Assembly (NCBI RefSeq): GCF_029962835.1
Contig: NC_080587.1
Location: 58,495,528 to 58,559,527, forward strand
Origin: Magnolia sinica
Taxonomy: Eukaryota; Streptophyta; Magnoliopsida; Magnoliales; Magnoliaceae
Length of the DNA: 64,000 bases
Direction: 5' to 3'
Below the pieces are notes generated by a model. The model saw only the letters and a list, made by a program, of their open reading frames with translations. It was not told where the DNA came from and did no database searches. A program made the translations under genes and the position numbers. Positions 11,201 through 23,200 of this stretch are shown piece after piece; position 1 is the first letter of the stretch; every line of letters begins with the position of its first letter.

Positions 11201-14200
11201 GCATGAGGAGCAGTAGTTTCACTAGTAAAATTGTTATAACTAGAAGAAATGTGTAATTACAAAGTCTTTATCTTTTATGGAAGCATATTTTATTGTTATT
11301 TGACATTGGAGATCAATTGTTGTTTGTACTTTATGTGATGGGGTTTGCCATATGTTTCAAGGAACTAGGAGCAATGTTTCATTCACTAGTAAAAAAAAAT
11401 GAAATAGTGGTTGCAATGCACTTGAAGAGAGGGAGTGAGAAAGGGAGAGAGATTGGATAGAGATCTTGGGAGTCGGGAAACAATTATTGTGATCATCAGG
11501 AAGCCTCTCATATTGCAAGTTACCGAGTCTTTGAGAACCAAGTATATTGAGGTTGACTGTTGTTTCATACATGAGAAGGTTCCTAGTGGTGAAATATCTT
11601 CACCGTATTTCAAGTTTCAGGATAAGCTCATTGATATGTTTCACTAATCTCTTGGTCGCAATCAATTTGCACATATTTGTTGTTCTTGATCACAATAAGT
11701 TCGCTGTTTGCACATATTTATTCCGAGTTGGGCATCAACAACGTCTATGCTCCAGCTTGAGGGGGAGTGTTAATGATGATGTGTATGGACCTTATGATTG
11801 TATGGCCCACCTAGATAATTGTAGTAAGGGCTCCACACCCACCTAGCGTTTGCCCTTGATCACATTGCCCCTTTCTTAGACATATTGGATGCAGGTAAGG
11901 TACATTTCATATTGTTATGAGGGCTTGGAACGAGGTGCTGGGAAGGGATATGATAGTCCACGTAAAGAAAATAGGGTCTTAGATGGGAACAATTTGTGAA
12001 ATCTTATGTCTAAAGATGACCACAAATAGGTTGGACTTGGGACAAGGCTATTATGACGGTGGTGACAGCAACAACAATGATGTTTTTACTGCCCAATTGT
12101 GGCAGTTGCTTTTCATGAGTAGTTTAGTTTTTCGTGGATACGAAGGTTTAGTCACTTACAGAGGATAGTGCCTTAGTTGGGAACAAATAGCGAAATAGAA
12201 TCTGTAAGGATGACAACCAATAGTCAGGACAAGGATATGATGAAGGTGATGATGCGATGGCAAAGATGATGATTTTGCTAAACATGACTTTCACAGTTGT
12301 TTTTCATGATGTTTTGTTCTTTGCTAATGTTACAATGCAACTGTTTCTTGTGTTTTTATTTTGGGATTTTATTCATAAAAGAAGTTTTTCCCAATTGCAT
12401 CAACCTTTTCTCATCTTAATTTCTTTGGGATTGTGATAATCAATTCTATTTAATATGTATCAGTCCACTTCTAATCTGTTAGAATGGTAGAGTCGTTTAG
12501 TTGGTTTTCTTATCGTATTAACTCATTTTGAATACTTGTTGACCCAGTAATATTCCTGGATTTAGGGCATTACTTTCTACTTACAAATGACTTGACCTCC
12601 AAATTTTTTGACAGGGCTCGGCGGAAGTAGTGTTTAGCAGGAAAAGTGATGCTTTAGCAGCTGTAAAGCGATATAATAATGTTCAGCTGGATGGGAAGCC
12701 TATGAAAATTGAAGTCATAGGCAGCAACTTAGGCATGCCTGTCTCTGCTCGTGTGAATGTTGTTGGGGGAGCAAATGGAAGAGGAAGGAGGACTGTTGTG
12801 ATGACGTATGTAAAATTACTTAACGCATCCCCTCAACCATTGCCTGGCTTCTGTTTTTATGATTTGCTATGTTAATTGTTGAATCTTCCAAATTGACATA
12901 ATTGTTGCTGAGTTATTTTAAGTAACTTGGCCTTTTTGGGTTTAAAAGACTTGTCTATCTTAAAGGCAGGCTTTGTCGTCCCTGTACTAGCCATGCACTT
13001 TGCTGAAGGCCATGGATATATGGATGCTCTAACCCATGTCATGAAGCATGGTTGTGCCTGCATATTTCAAAATATGATCATTATAGACATTCTTTCATTT
13101 CTTCAACCTGCTTCTGATTTTAACTCGTAAGAGAGATCTCACTAGATGCTGTGGTTTGATAAAAAATGGTTTGGAGAATGTGATGGCTGTGAAAATGATC
13201 GAGTAGCTTGTTTTTAATTAGCAAAGTTTGTTCAAGATTATTGATGGTACATTCCCCCATTTCGTTTCATTCAGCTTGTCTGTTTTGGCCCTCTTGATCA
13301 GATTCCTAACTGTGGGTAGTTTTTCTGATTCATATGGTCACATATCTAGTAGTCTTCCTTAGAACCTATAATCTTAGAGTTAAAGACTAATTTCTAACAG
13401 TTAAATCTTCACAGATGAAATCAAGAAAAGGATCCTTAAGTTACCATATATGCAAAAGTAAGAGGTATGGCATGTGCACCACACATGGAGAGAGGAAGGG
13501 AGGGGGTGAGAAGGAGGGAAATGGATCTAAGCTGGAGAAACAATTTTGAAGAGGGAGGTCCCGTTTTTTGTCCCAAGGAAAATGCCTTTCATGACTTCTC
13601 TCATGCTAGCAGAGATGTCTACGAGAACTCGCAAATTGTTTTATTTCCAAATCTCCCAAATTGCCAATGGAAACAAGGTTTCATAGGCATTTCATTCTTT
13701 TCCCATGGGGCACCTTCATTGCCTTGAAAACTTAGCATCTTTGTTTCAGCCTAGGGCTTGGTGCCCTTTATGTAGTTTGATTTATGGTTATTTTTTCCGT
13801 ACTCTTGTTGATATTATAGTTAGTGACAATAGTTTATTTTTGATAAGTATGGACTTGAACCCAATACCTCAAATATTGAAATGCCCTCTGTCTACCACTG
13901 AGTTATGGGCTCAAACCCTAGTAGTAACAATAGTTTATACGAATACAGAATTAAATATACTCCATGCGTTAATTAACATCTTTTATGAATGGTATTCTAT
14001 GGGCGCATTTGGTAGCAACTTCTCTTTCAAAATAGAAGCCATTCTACGTTTTAGAAGACGATTTTAAGTAGTAAATAATGTACAAAGGCTGTACAAAATC
14101 TACTAGTTTTAACATCGTAAACTAACAAAATAACGAATCACTATGCCCCCCCCCCCCCCGCGGGCGGATAATGACTCTTCCAGAGCGCTAATTTCCACTC

Positions 14201-17200
14201 CATTCTTTCGATGACAACATCACAAAGATGAATAGTTAGCTTGCCAATGCATAGAGGAAGCCCCAAGTAAGAAGATGGGGAAGAACCAACTTTACACCCG
14301 AAAACCTCTGCCAAACTAGGAATAAGAGAATAAAAAATATTAACTCCTAGCATTTCACTTTTGAAAAGGTTAATCTTGATACCATGGACAACTTCAAAAC
14401 AACGGATCACTTTCCTCAAATTAACCATAACAAATTCGCGTGTCATCTACTAATGGAGGGGCATGGGAAGGCCACCTTGAAACCATCGAAAAGCCCCACT
14501 AATTTCCCGTTCCTCAGTATACGACTTAGGCCACTAGAGGGTATCACAAACAAAAATGGGGACGGGGCATCTCCTTGTTGAGCCCCTGATAGAACGAAAA
14601 AAACCTTGGGGGATCCATTTACAAGCACATAAAATGATGCAGAGGATAGCCAAGATAAAATCCAATCCCGCCATTTCTGACCAAATCCAAGTCTACCCAG
14701 TAGGTAATCTAAGTTAGTGTTTTAAATAGCGTGTAGCGTATGGTGTAGTGTTCGATCCTCTATAGTGTGTAGCATAAGCTACACGATACTTTTATTTTTG
14801 AATTAAAATAATATAAATATAGGATAAATAATATAAATAAATATAAAAATAACAAAGAAGATTAAGTTAAAATGCATAGGATGTTAAATAGATCACTAAC
14901 AAAAGAACAATAAAAAAAGATTATACAATCTCCCAAGTCTTAAGCCACAAATTTGTCAAGTACAAATCCCACAATGTTCATGAAACCAAACCACATTATA
15001 AATGATGACCTTTCTACTCTAAACTTTAGACTATAGAGGCCATCTTCCTCGTCAAGTAGTAAGTCATCTTCATCATCACCCATTCCTCCACCAAGTGTTT
15101 CATCATCAACATCTCCATCTGTATCATTCACCTTTTGTAGATCCCTATCTCTCTCTTCTACTACAAGAGCAAGAAATTGTCCTATAGGACCACCTACACA
15201 TTAAAAAGAGATCCTATGGAATTTCTTTTCTTAAAAAAGTACATATAAAACTTCGTCTTGAAAGCTATAACTCGAGTACTCACTTAAAGGAGCTATAGCC
15301 TTTTTTTATTGGAGGAATGGGTATGAGTTGACCACCTTCTGATGGTGCATTATTACTAGTTGGAGCATCAAAATTTGGAATAGTGGTAATGGTACTAACA
15401 TCAAATGCTGTCTCTATCCTCTTCGAGCCAAGATGTATCTTTAGGAAGAGTGGGGTCTTCTTTCTTAGTAATCCACTCATCATCAAAAGCAATATGGTTG
15501 ACCAATATAAGGCCTACTTTAGCTATACACTTAATGCTTCTCTCCCATAACTTCGTATGTACATGACATAAGCCAAAGGATTCAACTTTGTTGCTCCAGC
15601 CTATTCCTTTTCTTCGTATGGACCTATCATATAATGATTTATATAAATTTTTTTTTTTTTTTGCTAATATACTAATTACTAAATCGCCAATTTAGAATAT
15701 ATTAAATAAAAAAAAATCTACTCAAAAGTACTCCATTTTCCCTCACAGCTTGAAGCACTAAATGTGAGACTTAAAACTCGGATGGCAAATCTCTTAAGCT
15801 ATGGTGTTTTGTCTCTAAAGCGTGCCCAGTAATCAACTACACATTAATTAAAAAATAAAATTATCAAATGCTTTCATTAATTACATAAACATATTATGCA
15901 ATTTTTTTATTTTTTTATTTTATAAAAGTGCAAATATAAAATCACCTGGTGAACGATGCATCGTGGTATCCATTGATGCAATTGAATATCAACAGCAATG
16001 TGATCTTTCCTATTAGGGATCATCCTTAACATGCACTCATATATAGCCCACTTTTTATCTTGGGGTGTGAACAGAACTTGTCCGAATATCGTATATGAGG
16101 ATTCAAAATGTACTCGACTGCTTATAAAGGGCGATGAAGCTGTGGAGTCCATCTTTCATCTATCTTGTTCCAAATTGGAAGATATTTCTTGTCTACTTGA
16201 TTGCAATTGAATGCTATATTCATTGTTGTCAAATGCGATCGCATATGTGCATATTGTGGATTGAATTGCATATGCTATGATGGCATATGCGATCCTGGCA
16301 AGTATGCCATGGCATAGTTTTATATGCGACCAATATGCGATCGCATATTTCCCAAAAGCCAGAGGAAGCAAATTTTTTTTTTTTTTCCAGTTTGGAGAAC
16401 TTCTGCCTATAAATAGGCGCACTCATATGTCCCCCCATTTTCACTATTCTTTACTCTAAAGCTCTAGATCTCTTACACCTCTTTCCCTCTTACTCTAATC
16501 TCTCTACAATTATTTCAAGTATGTTTATTTTTTGTATTTTATAAGTTGTGCTTACTTTTTGTAAATTAAGTTGTAAGTAATAACATGTAAGTTGTTTCAA
16601 GTTATCCATTTATCAGTAAAATTTCTTTGTTTGGAGTTTTTAATAATTATTTCTCTTTTAACGTAGCTTGGCGATGGTTTTGTTAAAATTTATATAATAT
16701 AATATAAGTAATTAAATATATAACTTAATGAAACACTCAAACTATAATGAAATAAGTAAAATAACCCAATCCAATCATGTGTACTAATTAGGCTAGTTTT
16801 TCTTTCTTTTTTTTTTTAAAAAGAAGTTTTTTTTTTTTTAAAAAAAAATATGCCATGGCGATCGTACGATCGCATATGTGAACAATGTATGCTAATTGCA
16901 TGTGATCGCATATGCGATTTGACAACATTGGCAATATTCTCCTTTGCTGAGTCCATCAATTCATACAAAAAGCCCATCGCATGCCTCTTCTCAGAATACA
17001 CTTCTCTTAACACACTCACCCTTGACATGGTGCTCTTCAAGTACAAGGAAACCTGCGGCCAAAACTTCAGATCAAACATTATGATAGTCTGTACTTTCAC
17101 TCCTTTTGGCTTTTCAGCTTAAGCACAAGATGACCACTTTGTTGATGATAATATGGCTTGAAGAGGTTTTTGCTTATAAAGACTTCGAAAGGTGAGGAAT

Positions 17201-20200
17201 GTAATGGCAATGCGTGTCACCACTAGCTGTAGAAGCTCAATATTTTTTGTAAAGCTTCTCATCATACTAAGAAGAACTATCCCATGCCCATAAATGAACT
17301 TTGAAAATTTTCTTGCCTTCTCGAGTGCCTTGGAGTACATTTTCGTCTTTCCTATATCTTCCAACATTAGGTTTGTGTAATGCGCAGTACATGGAGTCCA
17401 ATATAACGTCTTTCTCTTCTCCATCAACTTCTTCCCGACACTCACGTAGCTTGAATGGTTATCTGTGCTAACCTACACCACAATCTCTTTCCTGATTTCT
17501 TCCTCAACATCGTCAAGTTACTTAAACAACAAATTGCCATCCTTTATAGAATTTGAAGCATCAATGGACTTGTAAAACATTGTTCCAACTGGGCTATTTG
17601 TTAAGAAATTAACGGCGCATCTATTTTTCCCATATGCAAACATAATTGCGCAGCCATGTGTTTTCCAAGATTCCTTGTACCCCTTCATTAAATCATCAAC
17701 ATGATTTACTTCTTGAGTATCCACGTCTTCATCTCATGCATAAATGGTGGCTTTAAACCAGGTCCAAACTTTCCAATTGCCTCACACACAACAGGAAAGT
17801 ATGGGCTATTGCACAAGTTGAATGACAACACATTCACATAAAAAAATCTCTCAATCACCTTATAAACTTCTTCTCTCTTCCTTCTTCCACTTCAAAGTGA
17901 ATGTTGCTTTTTGTCAACCTCGTGCTCTTACCTATCGGCTTACCATGCCAGAAATAGTACCACTACCAACCTCATATACATAATTACCCACCCCCCACGC
18001 TACCAGACTCGGATAAATATGTTGAACACCTCATTTATCTTTTAATTTTTTCTTCATGATGCTCCTTGAGAACCTTTGCACACTCCATCGTCACTTCTTT
18101 TGTTACTTCTCAGGCATGGCTTCATCTTAGTGTGGGTTGTGATTAAGTGATGCTTTAAGGGCGTCACCCCTCCTGTACACTTTTGCCCACAAAATTTACA
18201 TAGTGCATAATTCCCATGAGTTCTTGATTGATCATCAACAACATCTTTCCATGCAAAATCTCTGTCTCTATCTCTTTGCATTCTGACCTCTCTAATCTGT
18301 TCTTCTTAATTTACTGAAACATTACAAAATCTCAAGTCACAAGTCACATGGCGAATAACATTCAACAAATATACTCATTTTTTTTAGGGCCACATTATAG
18401 AAAATAGGTGAATAAAGATCATGCAACTAATTGTGGCTATAAGGAATGTAACCACTAACAACTAACAACTAATACCTAGTAATACGAGCTTAGTCAGTAA
18501 GCCCTAAAATAGTGGTTGTAGCATATGCAACACTAAAATGAGCCATTTTCATGCAAAATAGGTCTATAGGTGGGCCATTTCCATGTAAAACACTAAAGCA
18601 ATGGTAGTACGCAATCAGTGCTTGTCAACACAAGCTCATTCTACAAAACCAGCATCCCTAAGAGGGAAAAAAATGAAAAAAAGGCATCCAAATAGGGAAA
18701 AAATGAAAAAAAAATGGCAAACAAATAGGAAAAAGGTGAAAAAATGTCATAATGTATGATATATCAATCATTTTACCAATAAAATTAAAATAAATATAAC
18801 TAAATGAGGTTAATAGTAATAAATATACCTTTAATCTCTTCCAAATCAAGCAAAAATCACAAATTGGAAGGCCCACAACTCCATGAACATCAAATTGGGG
18901 GAATTCTTATGTTTCCTTTGTTTTTGGTCCAATGCCTTTGAAATTCTACCTGTAAGATCCTTTGATATGTCTGATCAAAATCTTAAAATCTTTCTTCAAT
19001 AGATGTCTGGATTGAGAGAATCGAAAATCCATCATTTTTTTTTTTTTGTGGAAGCAACGCTGCTAGAGTCGGGTAGGGTTTTCAAAACCCCTTTGAAATA
19101 CCTTTAAGTTATACAGTTACCTCTATTGTGTGAGTTTGCTACCAATTATAACACCCAAATTCTCTCCAACCGTACAATTTGATGCCCAAAATCAAATGGT
19201 TAGGATTGTCCAATGGGTGTAATAATAAAATATCATCTATCCATGATAGGACCACAATTTGGATGATCCAAATTGACGTGAAGTACCGCTGCATGTGATG
19301 TATACGAGTCAACACCATTTTCAAAAGAACCATGTGACTAACAATTTAACTATCTTAAAAATAAAAAGAGTTGCTGGTGGCTACATTACCAGAGATACAC
19401 GCTACATACTTCGTTGCGTATGCTACACGTACTGTAGCTTACACTACATGGGGGCACGTTGGTTGAGTTTTAGCTATGCTACGCTACATGGGGGAACGTT
19501 GGTTGCGCTTCCGAAATATTATTAGATAGCACTAGTATGAGTTTGGAAGCCAAGATTTTGTAAGGAGCACCCAAGAGGCTTGTAGGACAAAAATCCTCGA
19601 GGTCATAAACTCTGTCAACCTTAGGGACGAGGGCTATGAAGGAAGCTCCCCCTAGCTCTGAAGATTTTGTCCAAGTGGAAAAATTCCAAAAGAAAATCTA
19701 CCAACTCCTTTTCAAGCCATCCTAAAAAGTTGGAAAGAAAGAGGGAAGCCATTCGGATTAGGGGACTTATTTTTTTATTTTTTGAAAGGTGACGAGATTG
19801 TATTGAGAAAAAAGAAGGGAAACGAAGGGGAGAAAAGAGAGTCTGCCGAGAGAGCAGACGCAATAAAACTCCAAAAAGACAAAAAAAGACAGCCGCAGCT
19901 AGACCCCTAGGAAAAGAAGATCATTGTCCTTCAAGACTTCATCATTATAAGCCCATTCGATTAATAGCCGCTTAGCCTTAGACGAAACAGCCTCTGAAGA
20001 ATTGGAAGAATCCCTGAAACATCTACCATTGCGTTCTTCCCAGACCGACCACCAGATCGCAAGAACAGCCATCCTCCAAATTCTAGTCTTCACCTTTCCA
20101 ATATAGACCCATGCCAAGCAAGAAGAAGGTGGTTCACCTTACTGGGGGTGCACCAGTTGATATTAAATTGAGAGCAGAAATCGGTCCAGATTGAGGATAT

Positions 20201-23200
20201 GAAGGTGCAATGTAGCAGCAAGTGGTCAACCGATTCTTCCTCCCGCATGCAGCATAAACAAATGTTAGTGAGAATCATTCCCCGTTTCCTCAAGTTATCT
20301 ATTGTGAGGATCTTTTTGTTTTTTACCAACCAACCGAAGATGGTGTATTTAGGAGGGGCAGAATATTTCCAGCTTCCAGCTGTGATAAGGCTGCTGGGTA
20401 GCAGTGTCTCCTGGGTTGTTTTGGAGCTGATTGTAGAGAGATCTAACAGAGAACCTGCTGGACGTTTTCGGTCTCCAAACAATACTATCAGATACGAACT
20501 GGACAAGAGAAGTAGCATACATGCACTGTAGCAAATCCATGAACTCGCTTATTTCCCAGTCATGGAGGTTTTGTCTGCAAACAATGTTCCACACTAACTT
20601 TCCTACGGATAGGGAGTAGCAGTCAGCCACCATGATATCTTTAATGGGAGCTAAGAGGAAGATGTTTGGAAATCTGGCTTTGAACGGCGTCTCCTATCCA
20701 GGTATCAAACCAGAAACGAATGTTCGCCTCATCACCAAGGGCGAAGCCCACGCTTTTGAGAACCTCCTCTTTCGTCTTCAAGATACCCCTCCAAATAGCA
20801 GACGCCCTGTAGGACGACGAATCTTTTGTCCACCACCCATTCGCTGACTTCCCATATTTGCTTTTGATGATAGTGTTCCAAAGGTTCCCATCTTCTGAAC
20901 CTAATCTCCAAAACCATTTTCCAAGCAGCGCTCGTTTCATAATCTTTAGGTCTTTAACCCCAGCACCACCTATATAAATCTGCCTGCACACCTCTTTCCA
21001 GTCGACGAGGTGAAGTTTTTTCTTATCCTCCTTGCCGTGCCAAAGGAAATCCCGCCTTAACTTTTCCATGGAAGACAGCACCGAGCCTGGATATCTGAAC
21101 AGGGAAATGAAATACTGCGGGAGATTAGAAAGGGCGGCCTTAATAAGAGTAAGACGCCCTCCTAGGGATAAATAGCGACATTTCCATCTGGCAAGATACT
21201 TCTCGAATCTGGAAATAACCTTTTCCCAAAGGTTCTTTGGGGGCGAACCTATACACAAAGGGAGCCCAACGAAAGAGGTTGGGAGAGAGCCCGAAGAGCA
21301 ATCAAAAGCTTACGCCATCAGATCGATCTCCTCTTTCTCCAAATTAACACCAAATATTTTGGATTTCGCCAGATTAACTCTCAAGCCCGAAACGGCCTCG
21401 AAACATCGCAAGGTAGTACGAAAAAATTAAAATGTTGTCCGCAAATTGGAGGTGCGTTAGTGGCCTGTCTAAACCTTTCATTTTGACACCACATAAAATA
21501 CCTTCTAGTTGGCCTTTGTGTAGCATTTTAGATAACTCGCGGTCACCTTGTCTAAGACCTCGCAAGCTCTTGAAGAAGCCTTTGGGGGACTCGTTAAGGA
21601 GAACGGAAAAGTGGGCCGAATCAATACATTCTCCCATCCAGGCTCTCCATTTGTCCCCAAACCCCATCCATTTCATCATATATTGCAGAAAATTCCTGTC
21701 AACGTATTCATAGGCTTTCTCAATGTCCAACTTGCATATAATGCTCCTCTGACATTCTGTGGCTCGAATCCAGGCATTCGTTTGCGATTAACGCACAATC
21801 CACGATCTGCCTGCCTGAGGTAAATGCACTTTGATTGCCGGATATGATCTTACCCATAAGCTTCTTTAATCTGGATGTCAAGACTTTAGCAAGGATTTTG
21901 TAGGGGCCACCCAGAAGACTAAGTGGTCTGAAGTCTTTGAGTGATGCAACCCCAGAAATTTTTGGAATAAGAGCAATGAAGGACGCCCCAAGACTTTTCG
22001 ATAATCTGCCTCTCTTATGGAATTCCATGAAAGAAATCCATCACATCCTTTTGAATAATATCCCAAAAGCATTGATAGAACATAATGGGGAATCCATCTA
22101 GCCCAGGAGCCTTATCGCCGCCAAGGGAATCTATGGCCAATTTCATTTCCTCCACTGAAAAGGGGGCTTCGAGCGAGGTGGCGTCTTCAGGAGATATGCT
22201 GTCAAGATGAAGGGAGTCTAAACGTGGTCTGACCCACTCTTCTCCCTTAAGGAAGGAATTGAAGTGCGCAATAACCTCTTCAGCAATTCTGTCTTTGTCC
22301 TCTATCCAAATCCCGTTCACAACTATACCGCTGATCTTGTTGCTTTTGGCACGCATACTGGCTATGCTATGGAAATAACTAGTGTTTTTATCTCCCTCAA
22401 TCCATTTAGCCCGGGATTTTTGTTTCCACGAAATTTCTTTTTCTAGAGCCCTACCAAAGAGAGTTTGGATTAACTCAATTCTTCTAGCCATAGTATCAGA
22501 AGACATCAGAATGTCTTCAGCTTGAACATCGATCCTCTGCAACTCAGATAAAATCGAATCCGTTTCCGACTCCCTGATAAGGAATTCCTTTTGATACCAC
22601 TCTTTCAAATTGCCTTTCAGACGTTTGAGTTTGGAACATAGCCTATAACCAGCAAATCCTTCCACTTGATACCCTTCCCACCAATCAGAAATCTTCTGGC
22701 GGAATCCTTCTATTTTGAGCTAGGAAAGATCGAACCTGAAGGGTTTAGGGCCCCAGTTGTGACACTGGATGGAGAGGATGATTGGGCAATGGTCCGATGT
22801 AGTTTTCGAGAGGATAACTTGAGAAGTAGAAGGGAAATAGTCCAACCATTTAGAGGAGACCAAAAATCTGTCTAGCCTGGATAGAATAGGGATTGCTCTC
22901 TTGTTAGACCAGGTGAATCTGGATCCCAGTAAAGGATGATCGACAAGCTCCTGATCTTCAATCCAATGAGAAAAGGAAGTCAGAGCAGGAGTCACCTTGT
23001 TTCCGTGGGATTTTTCATTGGCGTATTTGATGATGTTAAAATCCCCCACGATGCAACAAGGACCTGCAAAGCTTTGTTTGGAAGCACTAAGTTCATCCTA
23101 GAAAGCTTTTCTGCTGGTGTCTTGAGAAGGACCGTAGATTGAGGATATAAGATATTGAAACTCGGTAGAGATTTGAATTAGGATGACAGAGACCGAATAC

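Larger units (their letters stand above)
9151..12614 (+). other. ALY: ALY intron 3 (3.46 kb)
   Basis: A GTAAGC donor and a TTTTTTGACAG acceptor bound this intron. It contains a 53-bp tandem duplication (9,963-10,068), a Ty1/copia 3' end (about 11,480-11,800) and otherwise AT-rich sequence in which I recognise nothing. Confidence 0.85.
14715..19521 (-). mobile_element. Degenerate hAT element with GTAGCG-rich subterminal repeats
   Basis: The left terminus TAGTGTTTTAAATAGC (14,715) and the next roughly 100 bp match, in inverse orientation, the right end of the 601-bp MITE at 34,409-35,009, including AAGCTACACGATACTTTTAT. The interior carries a minus-strand hAT transposase. At the other side, GCTACG/GTAGC-type palindromic motifs (TGTAGCTTACACTACATG near 19,433 and GCTATGCTACGCTACATG near 19,473) resemble the MITE's other subterminal region. 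The right terminus itself is eroded, perhaps GCGCTTCCGAAATATTA at 19,505-19,521, and no clean target duplication is visible. About 70 codons of the host LINE are missing at this junction, which suggests a deletion. Confidence 0.65.
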
